Assembly (NCBI GenBank): GCA_002104905.1
Contig: MCFE01000365.1
Location: 23,099 to 87,098, forward strand
Source: Basidiobolus meristosporus CBS 931.73
Lineage: Eukaryota; Basidiobolomycota; Basidiobolomycetes; Basidiobolales; Basidiobolaceae
Length of the DNA stretch: 64,000 bases
Reading direction: 5' to 3'
A program made the position numbers and the translations under genes. Under the pieces are notes generated by a model. The model searched no databases. It was not told where the DNA came from and was given only the letters and a program-made list of their open reading frames with translations. Of this stretch, positions 33,003 through 45,130 are shown in pieces (the first letter of the stretch is position 1; every line of letters begins with the position of its first letter).

Positions 33003-33660
33003 TGTAACCATGAGAAATCTGGTATAGTGGGGTCACAGTGACACCCACTGACAGATGTGCTCATTCCCATATTTTCTACTTCCCTATTTCTCACTACACA
33101 TATTTTAGTTTCATCTCATTTGTCTTACTTGATTAGTACTATCCTGTAAGCTGGTTGACTATCACAGCTGCTTACCTTAATACATAAATTATCTCTCACT
33201 TTATGTAAGATTACTAGCTGTAAGTGCTTATATATTAGGCAAGTATCCGCACCAGTACCTGTGACACATGATCTGCCAGTGTCACCATCCCTACCATTTC
33301 CATACCATATATGGTATCCCTATATTGCACAGGTTTCAGAGTACTAATTCATGATTGGTTGGAAGTGCTGTGCCTCTTAGAACCTTCTGGTACCTACTTA
33401 GAATACTCTTAGCTCATTCTGATGTAATTAAGATTTCTATAGATATACAGAACCTTCTGGAACACCATGATTAGTAATCACTTAGCTGGTGAGAAAAGTA
33501 TATAAGGGAGGCAATCCCTCAACAATAAATCATCATTCCTTTTATCAATATTCCAACCTGTTGATTAGTGTGATCACTGCAACCTGCCGTGACCTGACCT
33601 TCCAATCCCAGACCACAGGACACTCCCAGGAAACCGCACTGACAGCCAACTGACCTTGGA
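33003..33660 (+). repeat. Gypsy-C 5' LTR
   Basis: Starts TGTAACCATG; has a TATA-like GTATATAAGG at about 33,498 and AATAAA at about 33,525. An inverted partial copy is at 24,095-24,497. The right border is approximate. Confidence 0.6.
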
Positions 33661-34232
33661 GGCAATACTTGTGAGGAATGCTTAGAGTAGGTATCTTTTA
33701 TTATATTTGATTCTTTCCCAAGTTTGTACTTGTACATATAAAGATACTTTTCTGCCTTTGTAACTATTGACCGCAGCTGCATTCTTGTCAAGTCTCTGCT
33801 GGTGGAGTTTACAGTTGTTTTGACTTTGGAAGCTTTAGTACATTGTCATCTCAAAGGATGCTGAGGCCAGCATATACTTTTGTTAAGATACCAACTAAGT
33901 TGGGGATTGTAGCTAAATAGTTTTCCCTTGACAAGCTTGTGACTTGATTGCCCATCACAATTGATTGGAGACAGAACCCAAGTATTCCTTGCAAGCTTTT
34001 GTCAGAGGTTATTGCACCCAGTGAGCACCCCACACACAAAACACTTGAGAAGTGTTGGACATATCTCTCCCTTGGACTTGCACACCACCAGATATTTGGT
34101 ACTTAATGAGGGGGGTTCATACAAGCTCCCTAGGACCCAACAAGATTTACCTGAAGATCTGAGCCATCATCCACTTATTGAAAAGAGACTACCAATATTA
34201 TCAAGATCACAACACCAACCTACCTACCCAAA
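33661..34232 (+). other. Gypsy-C 5' leader
   Basis: Noncoding leader related to that of gypsy-1 over roughly 350 bp (shared GCTGGTGGAGTTTACAGTTG, AAGTTGGGGATTGTGGCT-like and AGTATTCCTTGCAAG blocks). Confidence 0.6.
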
Positions 34233-35994
34233 ATGAACCCTATGCCATTACCACTCTCACATGGAGCCCCACAGCTTGATGGAAAGAATGTGGAAAGCTT
34301 CATACTCAAATGTGAGAAGCTCTGCAAGATGTGCAACCTATCTGGACATGAAATAGCTGAAGACTTCCCCTACTACTGCACCAATGTTAATACCACTAAG
34401 CTTCTCAGACAAGGAGATGCTCTCACTGACTGGATCTTGATGAAGAACTACCTACAAACCCAGTATGGTAGACCCCAGATATACTATGGAGTTGAAGACC
34501 TCAGACACTCTGGAAGGACTGGACTTCCAAGCCACCCCTTGAAGAGTTCATTCAACAGTATGAAGACATGGCCAAGCCACTCCTAGAGTCCCAGGCTATA
34601 ACTGAGCTTAACATGAAACTTTACCTTGCACAAGGGCTTCCCCAGGCTTTGGCAAGGAAAGTTGGCTTACATGCAGCCAAGGATGACAGGTCTGGAATTC
34701 CATGCTTTGCAGAGACAAAGGGTGATCTCCTAGAGGCAAAGAAGACTTACACCTTCATGAGACTTCTGAAGTCTAATCTGCCAGACCAGTCAACCAAGGA
34801 ACCAAGGAGTGCTGTTGCTGACAATTAGACTAAACTACCAACAGAATAGACCAACTTGCTGAATAGCAACAAAAGCTAGCCCTCCAAACTAATGGCTCAG
34901 CTGAAGTAGCTACTAAGAGCCAAAGACCTTTGCCCAAACACTGCATCTGGTGTGACTCTACTCAGCATGCAAGAAGAGAATGCTCAGAGCTTAGTCAGCT
35001 ACTTAGAGAAGGAGCTGTGCAGTTTGATGCTGATGGAATGCTTGCTGACAGGGAACAAAGAAGGCCCCCCACAAATCTCCAAAGAGGAAGCATGATAGCT
35101 CTTTTCCAGAAATCTTACTCAGCAACCAGAAAGATCACTGTTGATGCCCCTATTGGGACTCATATAGTGAGTCCAAGCAGCCCTGACAACAGACAATACA
35201 AAGTTGATGCCTTTGCTACCAAAAGACACCCCCCTGAAGAACCTGCCAAGCCCATCCTTAGAAGACCATTGTTTGAAGAGCCCAAGGTTATCATTGACAA
35301 GAGGCTTGGTATATTGCCCACCCAAGATCCATTGCCTCACTTTGAGATGACCTCAAAGATAGCAAGCTACTCAAGCCCTCAACAGATTACTGAGAAGCTG
35401 CTGAAGCAGAACCTTACTTTGTCTGTTGGAGAAATAATGAGTACATCCCAGGTTGTTGGGAAGACCTTTAATAAGCTGCTTAGGACAAGACAACAAGCCA
35501 TTGAAAATATGGACACCCATATAATTCAGACAAACCATGAAGACTACCAAGAGGATGGCAACACTACTAATTATAAGACCTTTTACTCAGTTGCAACTGC
35601 TGTGGTGAAAGGGTATACATATGAGGACCCTGTTGACTGCCATATTGCCAGTGGTTCAGAGATTTGTGTTGTGCCACTAGACTTCTGGAAGACACTTAGA
35701 AGCAAGGAGCTACTGCCTGTTGATAGCCATATTGGATGGAACATGACTGATGCAAACTCAGGATCTAGTCCACTCTATGGTGTAGTGCACAAGTTCCCTA
35801 TTGAAGTACAAGGAATTAAGGTCTGGCATCCTCTCTTTATCTGTCAGAAGGGTAGCTTTGACCTTCTGCTAGGCAGACCATGGGAGACCAATACTAAGGC
35901 TGCAACCACCAATTATTCCAATGGGTCAGTGTGGTACACTATACAAAGATCAAACCCAGAGCTACAATCAATGTTCCGTAGTGTAGCAATATAA
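34233..35994 (+). pseudogene. Gypsy-C gag and protease, frameshifted and truncated
   Basis: Three frames carry consecutive parts. Gag N-terminus lies at 34,233-34,586 (GAPQLDGKNVESFILKCEKL), more Gag at 34,568-34,828. At 34,930-35,994 are a zinc-knuckle-like segment (CIWCDSTQHARREC), a linker, and a retropepsin-like domain. In the last, the usual D-S/T-G reads A-S-G (IASGSEICVVPLDFW), so the catalytic Asp is gone, while the LLLGRPW end is kept. RT, RNase H and integrase are absent: the sequence passes directly into TNP2 copy 2 at about 35,995. Family assignment (Ty3/gypsy with a long Gag linker) is by these motifs. Confidence 0.75.
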
Positions 35995-35999
35995 TAATT

Positions 36000-37319
36000 A
36001 TGTGTGTGAGTTATGGAGTAAATCCCCTTGATCTCCAACATTTGACAGCAATACCAGAAATTGTGCCCAGAAAAACCTGCTATCTTGCTGATGGCTGGGG
36101 TATCTCCAATGCAGATAATAATACATGCTTTTACATGATGGCCATTTACTCTTATCCCACTGGAAAGCATACAAAATGCATCCAGTAATGGATACAGGTA
36201 GCTATCCAGGTTGGATGGTGATTTAGGCCCAGATACCAGTGATACTACCATCAGATTATTGCTCTGATACTGTAATATGAATGATAGATTCAGACTGATG
36301 AGAATCAATGGCCAGCAGGATTTGCTGGTAGAGTACTTGTTTAATGCAAATCCATCAAGTGCTAAGGCAAAGGCATGGCCATACATATGTTCAAAGTAGC
36401 CCTTGCTTCTTAGCTATTTGTAATGTTTGCCTTTGAATATATCAGATATGTTTACACTTGATTGATACAGAGTGTGGTACTGTGTAGCTTTGCAATATTT
36501 GTTGGACTGCATCAGCTTTCTCAGATGGGGTATGACTGGAATATATCTGGAGTGTGAACAAGGTTTTCCCTCAGATGGTTGTGAATTCCTGACAATTTGG
36601 ACACATTGTAATGGTAGTATATTTGGATGTGAATGCCATGCAACTGTTAACACATGCTGGAATCAGAACATTCTCTGGATCATATGTTGCCACCAGCATG
36701 ATGGTTATCCACTTGTACCATGTTCATGGTAAGTTGCATCCTGGTATGATTTTGGCAAGAGGTAGTAATAAATTCTCAAAGCCCCCATTACTGATATTAG
36801 TGGATATGCACCACTTCTCTTGCCACAACATTACATTATTCACCAGTAGATGGATTACTGGGCTCACTTGGCTCCATAAAGTATCCTTGGCATTTGCTGC
36901 AACAGGTGTTGTCTCATTGCATATAGGGATTTTACCAGGCTCATACATGGTACTGTTGTTAGGGAGATAGGCTCAATATCCATCAGTGAACCTTCTTTGT
37001 CATATCTAGCACTCTGCATGCCATATTTAGAAGGTTGAGGTCAGCCTAAAGGTGTCACAAACTCATCTGCCACAGTTTGTGCAAGGTGGCAAAGATGGCC
37101 AGGTCCCAATACAGAAATATCAACTGGGTGGCAAGATAATGTTGGTATGGTAGAGACCAATGAATGGTCATATATGACTTGGGTGGTAAAACACTGGCTG
37201 TAATCCTTGCAATACTTCCTATGCTGTCTGCGTGCTTCATGGCTTAGAGGCTTGCCACAATAGCCACATGGTCTTTTTTCTCTTCTCTTACGGTGTTCAG
37301 TCAAAGTAGTCTTATTCAC
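36000..37319 (-). pseudogene. TNP2-like transposase, copy 2, truncated
   Basis: Reads downward from 37,319, where the start codon is GTG instead of ATG. A zinc-binding N-terminus (CGYCGKPLSHEARRQHRKYC) is followed by frameshifts, then HLLVNNVMLWQEKW and CISTNISNGGFENLLLPLAK (36,948-36,724). Further down come PSEGKPCSHSRYIPVIPHLR (36,653-36,414) and the TNP2 core at 36,386-35,990: ALALDGFALN, CWPLILISLNLS, VSGPKSPSNLDSYLY, IGDTPAISKIAGFSGHN. These match the known TNP2 pattern DGF..WPI..NLP, GPK.P.., GD.PA and GH. The C-terminal half is cut by the junction to gypsy-C. Confidence 0.75.
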
Positions 37320-37542
37320 GGAGCAAACAGTTGGACCTTCAACAATGTAATGCTATTATATCACTTCTTGGCCAATACTCATGTAAACTCAAGACAGTCT
37401 TGTATTTGAGACATTGCACCTATATGAATGTAAGATTCAATGATGACCCGCTATAGTAAGCATTATAAATAAAGTTGTGGCACCACATACACAAAATACA
37501 TGTAATACTATTTCCCCTTTAGTTTGACTCACTTCCACATAT

Positions 37543-39569
37543 ATGCCACCAAAAAATAAAGCAAAGTTGTCTGGTTCCCCACAAAACCCCACCACTCATG
37601 GCTACCAAAGAATGGTTGGACCACAGCTTGCTTTGACATTCAGTGCAACAAGCAGGGTAACATCCAAAAAAGGCCCTGTGGATAGTGTGCCTATTGAGGG
37701 TAATAATGCAGACTCCTCAGGCTCTCAGTCAAGTAGGCAATTGAGAACCTCTGTGGAGCCACAAGCTGATTGTTATGCTCAGGCAGATGAGAATGTAGCA
37801 AATGCAGCACCCTTAGCTGAAGACCCGCAAGTGGCCATAATAACATCATCACCACCCATATTAGCAAGTATGTTGTGAGCTCATATCAAAGCATTAATGA
37901 AGCAATTAGCTGCAGTGACTGATAGGATAGATGCAATGGCCCAGAGAAATCAGGAAATAGTCCAGAAACAGGATGAGCCAATAATACATTTAGGGCAATC
38001 AATATCTCAGGTCAAGAAAGCAGTATTGTTGCTGCAAAGAAGGAACTCAAGTAGCTCAATGTCACAGCCAAGAATTGAGTCATTTCCCAATGTAACAGCA
38101 GAGAAATACCAATCAGTCTTTGAAACACAACAACAGTGCTCAAAGTTAAAGCCCACAGAAAAACCTATCACAGCATGCAAGGGAGACAATGTGGTGTTTA
38201 TACCAAAGCCTAAGAATCAAAAGACATTGAAGATCTGTGATGCTGCTGAGTGCAATAATGAAGAGTGCACTAATACAAAGAGGCTGTCCAAAGTCTAGCA
38301 TGCCATCACCTTAAGGCCAGCACACCATGGGACTATCAGCAACTCAAGGCCAAGCAGAAACACTTGACTTGTTCCATGCGCATTATCCTAGATTCAAATG
38401 GGCAAACGGATTTTGGGCTAGCACTGGTATGCTAAAGAAGTATCTTCAGAATAACAGCAACTACCTAAGACAGAAGAACAAGGGAGCCATGGCTCAAAAC
38501 CAGTGGCTTCCTCAAGAGCCTGATACAAGAAGGGACCAAAGCTCCAGACAAGTGTTAAAGAGATGTCAGGTAGCTGGAAGAGCGCCAAATAGGGACAATT
38601 AGGCAGGCACAGATGCACCGGCACAACATTTATCAAGGAAAAAGTGTAGTACCACTCAAGAAGCACCTGACAAAGTACCAGTGAAGGACCTGGCAATGAT
38701 AAAAACCAGCCGCTTTTACAGGAGCCTGTCACAACTATGGTTGAGAGCTCAAAACAAGCGGAAAAGAAATGTCAGGTTGCAAGAAGAGTGCCAGCAAGGG
38801 ACAAGCAGGCCAAAACAGATATGTCAGAGCAGAACCTATCCAGGAGAAAACATAGTACTTTACAAGAAGCACTCAGACAAAGAAGTAGTGATATACCTGG
38901 CAGTGACAAAGGAAAAGGTAAAGGGAAAAATGTCTACCCAAGCCCAAGTCAGGGAGGCATGCAAAAAAACTGCAGCTCTTGTCAATTAACATTGCAAGCC
39001 TGGAGCAGACTGAGTTCCATCATAGCCAAGAAGAATTACTAACAAGAATGCAGCTGTTTTCACCAGAGTTGGAGGCGCAGCCAGTTGAGCTACACTTCAG
39101 CAGGGTAGATGAGTTTGCTGAAAAAAACAATTAGTCTACCGCAGCCTCCATATCCTCCATTGTTGACAAAGTGGAGATCCTACTGACAGACAAGGCTACA
39201 ATGTCAAGAGCTCAAAAGACTATCACATTGCCTTCAGTGGAGTTTGGGAACATTAATAGACACACCAAGAGGTTGCAGCATGTCTTCAAGAGCAGTGCTC
39301 AAGAAAACGCACTGAAATATTGCAAGGATTTATTGCAAAGACTGGCAGATGAGGTGCTAGACCTTGCAGTGCCAGCTGAAGACCAGGACATGTGGGAACC
39401 AGTGAATGAACACTGGTATAAAGCCATTGGGTTCCTGCCAAAGTTGTGGAACCAGAGGGTTACAGAAGAAATACTTGTTGAGTGGTGGATTTTAATGGAG
39501 TGGCATGTTGAGTGTGGGGTTGGGCTTAATGTTAGTGTAGGGTATAGGGATCTGTATAGGTCAATATAA
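37543..39569 (+). pseudogene. Companion gene of the TNP2 transposon, copy 2
   Basis: Starts MPPKNKAKLSGSPQNPTTHG at 37,543. The frame runs to 38,298 with a single TGA at 37,876-37,878, where copy 3 has a Ser codon. It then continues in changing frames to 39,569. The first part is Ser/Thr/Pro-rich; residues around 120-165 form a probable coiled coil (KQLAAVTDRIDAMAQRNQEI, HLGQSISQVKKAVLLLQRRN). The middle is rich in Lys and Arg (RSSDIPGSDKGKGKG). The end has acidic helices (ALKYCKDLLQRLADEVLDLA). I recognise no known domain. Its place, divergent from a TNP2 transposase in all three copies, suggests a DNA-binding or accessory transposition protein; that is inference. Confidence 0.6.
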
Positions 39570-39939
39570 TGGGCAAGTGAGGTACAACTGAAGTTTCAAT
39601 GGAAGTAAATCAACTTGTACACATGAAAAGTAAGAGAAACAGCTCAGTCTGGAAGTAAGGAGTGTGAAAAAGAGGCATTAGCCAATCAATGCACACAAAC
39701 ATAGGAGACAATAGAGTGTCCAAGCTCACAAAGTGAGCAAATTGGCAGGGAACCAATCAAAAGCCACTTATACATTGTTGTGATGAAAAATTTTGACTTA
39801 GTTTTTTGAGAAATCTGAGGTGCAATTATTTTTAACAATCTCTGGATGGTGTCCTGACAGGATCAGTACCTCTTAGTTGTGTGACTTTAACTTTGTGATG
39901 GCCTTTTGATGGGATCATCTCAATAATTTTTCATACAGT

Positions 39940-41939
39940 ATGCCACTGTTCATTTGCTGGTTCCCATACATTCTTGTCTTCAGCCGGTACTGCAAGATTT
40001 AGCACCTCATCTACCAGTCTTTTATGCTACTGTTCCTTCACTGGTTCCCACACATCCTAGTCTTCAGCTGGCGCTGCAAGGCCTAGCACCTCATCTGCCA
40101 GTCTTTGCAATAAATCCTTGCAATATTCCAGTGTATTTTCTTGAGCACTGCTCACGAAGAAGTGCTGCAACCTCTTGGTATGCCTATTAATATTCCAAAG
40201 CTCCGCTGAAGGCATTGTTATAGTCTTTCAAGCTCTTGACATTGTAGCCTTGTCTATCAGTGGGATCTCCACTCTGTCAACAATGGAGAACATGGAGGCT
40301 GTGGTAGAGGAACTGCCTTTTTCTGCACACTCATCTACCCTGCTGGAGTGTAGCTCAACTAGCTGCACTTCCAAATGTTGTGAAAACAGCTGTTTTCTTA
40401 ATGGTAACTCTTCTTGGGTACGATGGGATTCAGTCTTTCTCAGGCTTGCAGCATTAATTAGCAAGAACTGCAGTTTTTCTTGTATGCTTCCCTGTCTCAG
40501 GCTTTGGTAGACATTTTCCCTTTACCTTTTCATTTATCACTGCCAGGTCTTTCACTGCTACTTTGTCTGAGTGCTTCTTATAAAAACTACATTTTCTCCT
40601 TGATAAATTCTGCTCCAACACATCTGTTTTGGCCTGCTTGCCCCTTGCTGGCAACCCTGTGGCAACCTGACATTTTTTTGCACTTAATCTGAGCTCCCAA
40701 CTGTAGTTGTGACAGGCTCCTGTAAAAGCAGCTGGCTTTTACCACTGCAAGGTCCTTCACTGCTACTCCTACTCAGTGCTTCTTGAGTGGTACTATGCTA
40801 TTTTCCTGATATATTTGTGCTGGTGCATCCATATTGGCCTGCTTGTCCCTAAGTGGCACTCTGCCAGCTACCTGATGGCTCTTTGACACTTGTCTTGAGC
40901 TTTTGGCCCAACTTATAATGGCTCTTGAGGAAGCCACTTGCTTTTAGCCATGGCACCCTTGTTCTTCTGCCTTTGATAGTTTCTGTTATTCTTAAGAAAC
41001 TTCTTAGCATGCCAATGCTGGCCCAAGATCTGTTTACCCAGTTGAATCCATAATAATGCTCATGGAACAAGTCAAGCATATTCTGCCTGGCCTTGAGTTC
41101 CTGATGGTCCCATGGTATGCTGGCCTTAAGGTGAAGGGGTACTGGACCTCTGACAGTCTCTTGAGTATTAGCCCTCTCTTCATTGTTGCACTCAACAGCT
41201 TCACTGATCTTCAATGTCTTTTGATTTTTAGGCTTTGGTATATATACCACATTGTGTCCCTCCCATGCTGTGATAGGTTTCTCTGTGGGCTTTATCTTTT
41301 GGTACTGTTATTGTGTTTCAAAGACTCTATGGTGTTTCTCAGCTGTTACATTGGGAAATGGCTCAATTCTTGGCTGTGACATTGAGCTACTTGAGTTCCT
41401 TCTTTGCAGCAACAATACTGCTTTCTCTACCTGGGATATTGATTGCTCTACACATATTATCCACTCATCCTTATTCTGGACTATTTCCTGATTTCTCTGG
41501 GCCATTACATCTATCCTATCAGTCACTGCACCTAATAGCTTCATTAATGCTTTGATATGAGCTGACAACATACTTACTAATATGGGTGGTGGTGATGTTC
41601 TGATGGCTATTTGCTGGTCTTCAACTGAGGGTACTGTGTTTGCTACATTCTCACCTGCCTGAGCATAGTGGTTAGCTTGTGGCTCTGCTGAGGTTCTCAA
41701 TTGCCTACTTGACTGAAGGCCTGAGGAGTCTGCATTATTACCTTCAGTGGGTACACTGTCCACAGGGCAGTTGTTTTGACTTTGGAAGCTTTAGTACTAT
41801 TAACATGGCCTTTTTTGAATGCAGCCCCACTTGTTGCACTGAATGTCAAAGCAAGCTGTTGCTCAACCATTTTTCTGCTGCCATCAGCAATGGGGTTTGG
41901 TTGGGAACCAGACAACTTTGCTTTATTTTTTGGCAGCAT
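39940..41939 (-). pseudogene. Companion gene of the TNP2 transposon, copy 3
   Basis: Reads downward from the ATG at 41,939 (MLPKNKAKLSGSQPNPIADG). The frame is broken at about 41,805-41,763 by a roughly 41-bp insertion that contains 30 bp of retrotransposon leader. It resumes at 41,763 (DSVPTEGNNADSSGLQSSRQ) and stays open through the coiled coil to 41,308, including the Ser codon at the site of the TGA in copy 2. Further pieces lie at 41,250-40,849 (VYIPKPKNQKTLKISEAVEC) and 40,654-40,454. Function unknown. Confidence 0.6.
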
Positions 41940-42160
41940 ATATGTAGAAGTGTGTCAAACCAATGGGGAAGTAGTGTACATATACATGTGTATGTGGTAC
42001 CACAATTTTATTTAAAATGCTTACTATGGCAGGTCATCATTGAATCTTACATTCATGTAGGTGCAATGTCTCAAATACAAGACTGTCTTAAGTTCACATT
42101 AGTATTGACCAAAAAGTGATATAATAGCTTTATGTTGTTGAAGGTAAAACTGTTTTCCCC

Positions 42161-44712
42161 ATGGATAAGACTACTTTGATTCAATGCCATAAGAGAAGAG
42201 AAAAAAGAACATGTGGCTACTGTAGCAAGCCTTTCAGTCATGAAGCACACAGCCAGCATAGGTAGTATTACAAGTATCATAGCCAGTGTTTTGCCACACA
42301 AATCATATTTGACCATTCATCAGTCACCACTGTACCACCATTATCTTGCCAGCCAGTTGATACTCCTATATTGACACCTGGCTGTCTTTTTGACCTTGTG
42401 CAAACTGAGTCAGGTGAGTTTGTGACACCTTTGGGCTCACCTCAACATTCTGAATATGGTATGCAGAGTGCTAGATATGACAAAGAAGGTTCACTGATGG
42501 ATATTTAGCCTATCTCCCCTAACAACAGTACCATGTACAAGCCTGGTCAAATCCCTGTTTGCAATGAGACAACATCTATTAAAGCAAATGCCAAGGATAC
42601 TTTATGGAGCCAAGTAAGCCCAGTAATCCATCTACTGGTGAATAATGTAATGTTGTGGCAAGAGAAGTGGTGCATATCCACTAATATCAGTAATGGGAGC
42701 TTTGAGAATTTATTACTACCTCTTGCCAAAATCATACCAGGATGCAACTTACCATGTACATGGTACAAGTGGACAACCATCATGCGGCTGGCAGCTTATG
42801 ATCCAGAGACTGTTCTGATTCTAGCATTTGTCAACAGTTGCATGGCATTCACATCCAAAAATGCTACCGTTGCAACATGTCCAAATTGTCAGGAATCCAC
42901 CACCATTGAGGGAAAACATTGTTCACACTCCAGATATATTCCAGTCATACCCCATCTGAGAAAGCTAATGCAGTCCAACAAATATTGCAAAGCTACACAG
43001 TACCACACTCAGTATCAATCAAGCGTAAACATATCTGATATATTCAAAGGCAAACATTACAAACAGCCAAGAAGCAAGGGCTACTTTGAAGATATGTATG
43101 GCCATGCCTTTGCCTTAGCACTTGATGGATTTGCATAAAACAAGAACTCTACCAGCAAATCCTGCTGGCCACTGATTCTCATCAATCTGAATCTGCCACC
43201 CATCTTACAGTATCAGAGCAAAAATCTGATGGTAGTCTCACTGGTATCTGGGCCTAAATCACTGTCCAACCTGGATAGCTACCTGTATTCATTGCTGGAT
43301 GAATTTTGTATGCTTTCCAGTGGGATAACAGTAAATGGCCATCATGTAAAAGAGCATACTATTATCTGCATTGGAGATACCCCAGCTGTCAGGCAGATTG
43401 CAAGTTTTTCTGGGCACAATGGCTGGTGTTGCTTTCAAATGTCTGAGATCCAGGGGATTTACTCCATAACTCACACATAGTATTATTACCCAAACACCAA
43501 CACTAAGAACATCATCTTCCCACAGAGAGAATGCACAGAAGTCAGCATGCAATTGCAGCAAAGTAGGCAAGCTACAAGCCATCAGTTGGAATATGGAATC
43601 AATTAGAAACCGGAGATACTCAAGATAGAGGGTATCTGTTGGAGTAAAAGCTGTCTACTGGGAACAATGAATTTGCTTTTCAACAAAATTGCTATACTGC
43701 TGACCAAGATGTACATGTGGAACTTCAAGCTAAATGAGCCCTTTGAGATACCGGAGAAATTTGAAGGAATTGGCAAGATATTACAGAGTATCCACTACCC
43801 TAAGTATTTCTCACAGGCTCCAATCAATATTGATATGCATATGTGATAATACAAATGCAATGACCAGATGAACTGGATATGTGTTTATTCAAGTGGCATT
43901 CTGAGGCAATTCCTACCAAGAGTACATTGGAAGCATTGGGAGTCCTATATGGACATTGTAGGAATATTTATCCTGAAGTGGATCACCAATGTCAACCTGA
44001 TGCATATACAGCTGTTGTGCAAGGAGTTTGTAACAGGACTTGAGCAGCTATACTACAAAAATAAAGCTGAATGTGTAGATCTCTGCTGCTACTGTATCCA
44101 TTCTCTACTCCATCTTGCTTGTTGTGTGGAGAATATTGGGCCTTGCTTCACCTTTTGGGGTTTTCTACGGAGCAGATGTGTGGGGAGATAGGAAGTCAAG
44201 TCAAGTTGCAGGTACTACCATATTCCAATCTCATCAAGCATATTACCTTCAAGTCTGTCATGGATGTGATGAGTTGGCACATGGAGGACAGCCAGGATGA
44301 GCTGGAAAATACTGAGGACAGATGTGCACATAGAGGCACCTATGCCTATGGCATTAAGAAGCTAAGCAGCCCCAATGCATAGGTAATCAGTTAAGTAATG
44401 CAATGTTGGGTTAGGTGTAACAAGCAACTAATTTTTATTAGGAAAGCTCTACCAAATTATACCAGATATCTCATGGTCACAAGCCAACTTCTGTACCATT
44501 CAACACAGAACTCACACAAACAAGAGCCAGAGCACACCTATGAGGGGGACTAGAATCCAGCAGGGATAAGGAGCATGTTGGCTAAATACCAAGAAGCTCT
44601 TTGCGGATATGCAGGAAGTATTCATGGCAGAAGTGGCAACAACCAAGCATATGCTGCAAGATATGTATGTTACCAGCAGTACAAGGTATATGGCAACTTT
44701 GCAAGTCTCACA
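42161..44712 (+). pseudogene. TNP2-like transposase, copy 3
   Basis: Starts MDKTTLIQCHKRREK at 42,161, frameshifted early. A long open stretch at 42,533-43,138 reads HLLVNNVMLWQEKW, CISTNISNGSFENLLLPLAK, the cysteine pair of ATCPNCQES, CSHSRYIPVIPHLRKLMQ and ALALDGFA. After a stop the core goes on at 43,139-43,480: CWPLILINLNLP, VSGPKSLSNLDSYLYSLLDE, CIGDTPAVRQIASFSGHNGW. Later parts (43,868-44,382) include MSWHMEDSQDELENTEDRCA. The set matches the TNP2 family of CACTA/EnSpm transposases in fungi and plants. Not functional because of stops and frameshifts. Confidence 0.75.
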
Positions 44713-44722
44713 CAGAAAATGT

Positions 44723-45050
44723 TGTAAAAATTCATAGTTGCACCTAAATATTCACCTAACCTAGTCACTTAGATCATTACCTTCAAATCCTAGAGAATAC
44801 TGACCAAATTCCTTGTTGGAATTTACTTAGAATATTTACCCAGAACATGAAAATTTAATAAGTTGTCCAAACAGCCCCAAACTTTGCACACATGTTCATG
44901 GGACCTTTCTGAATCTAGTCTATGTGTCTGCTATGCCAAGACCATATAAAGCATAAGTACTGCTCTTACAATCAATAAATCATTAAGTGAAAACCACATA
45001 ATCTATTTGTCCTCCCAATAACTTCCAAAATTTCCAAGACTCTTATAAGA
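44723..45050 (+). repeat. Copia-E LTR, left copy
   Basis: Direct repeat of 49,799-50,141. Starts TGTAAAAATTC; contains ACCATATAAAGCATAAGTA and AATAAATCATTAAGTG. The two copies bracket the gypsy-D element, as if gypsy-D had inserted into this element. Confidence 0.65.
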
Positions 45051-45130
45051 AAGTCCCTGATGGCTAACATTGTAAAGTTGACATTCACTTCAAGACTTGA
45101 CAGATTCTAGGCAGTCAGCTAGACATTTGG

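Larger units (their letters stand above)
35995..39927 (-). mobile_element. TNP2/CACTA-like DNA transposon, copy 2
   Basis: Transposase on the minus strand (37,319 to about 36,000, C-terminal part missing) and the companion gene on the plus strand (37,543-39,569) share a spacer of about 220 bp. The terminal region (39,770-39,927) matches the left end of copy 1 in reverse (GATGATCCC...GGCC blocks). Orientation is opposite to copies 1 and 3. Confidence 0.75.
39935..44712 (+). mobile_element. TNP2/CACTA-like DNA transposon, copy 3
   Basis: Best preserved transposase of the three. Companion gene on the minus strand (41,939 to about 39,940), transposase on the plus strand from 42,161 to about 44,712. 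The left terminal 0.5 kb present in copy 1 is missing, and the copy abuts copy 2 tail to tail. The right end is cut by an LTR at 44,723. Confidence 0.75.

Noticed and set aside
36000-36188. Plus-strand frame beginning MCVSYGVNPLDLQ
   Set aside because: Antisense of the TNP2 core; the same shadow appears at the other copies.
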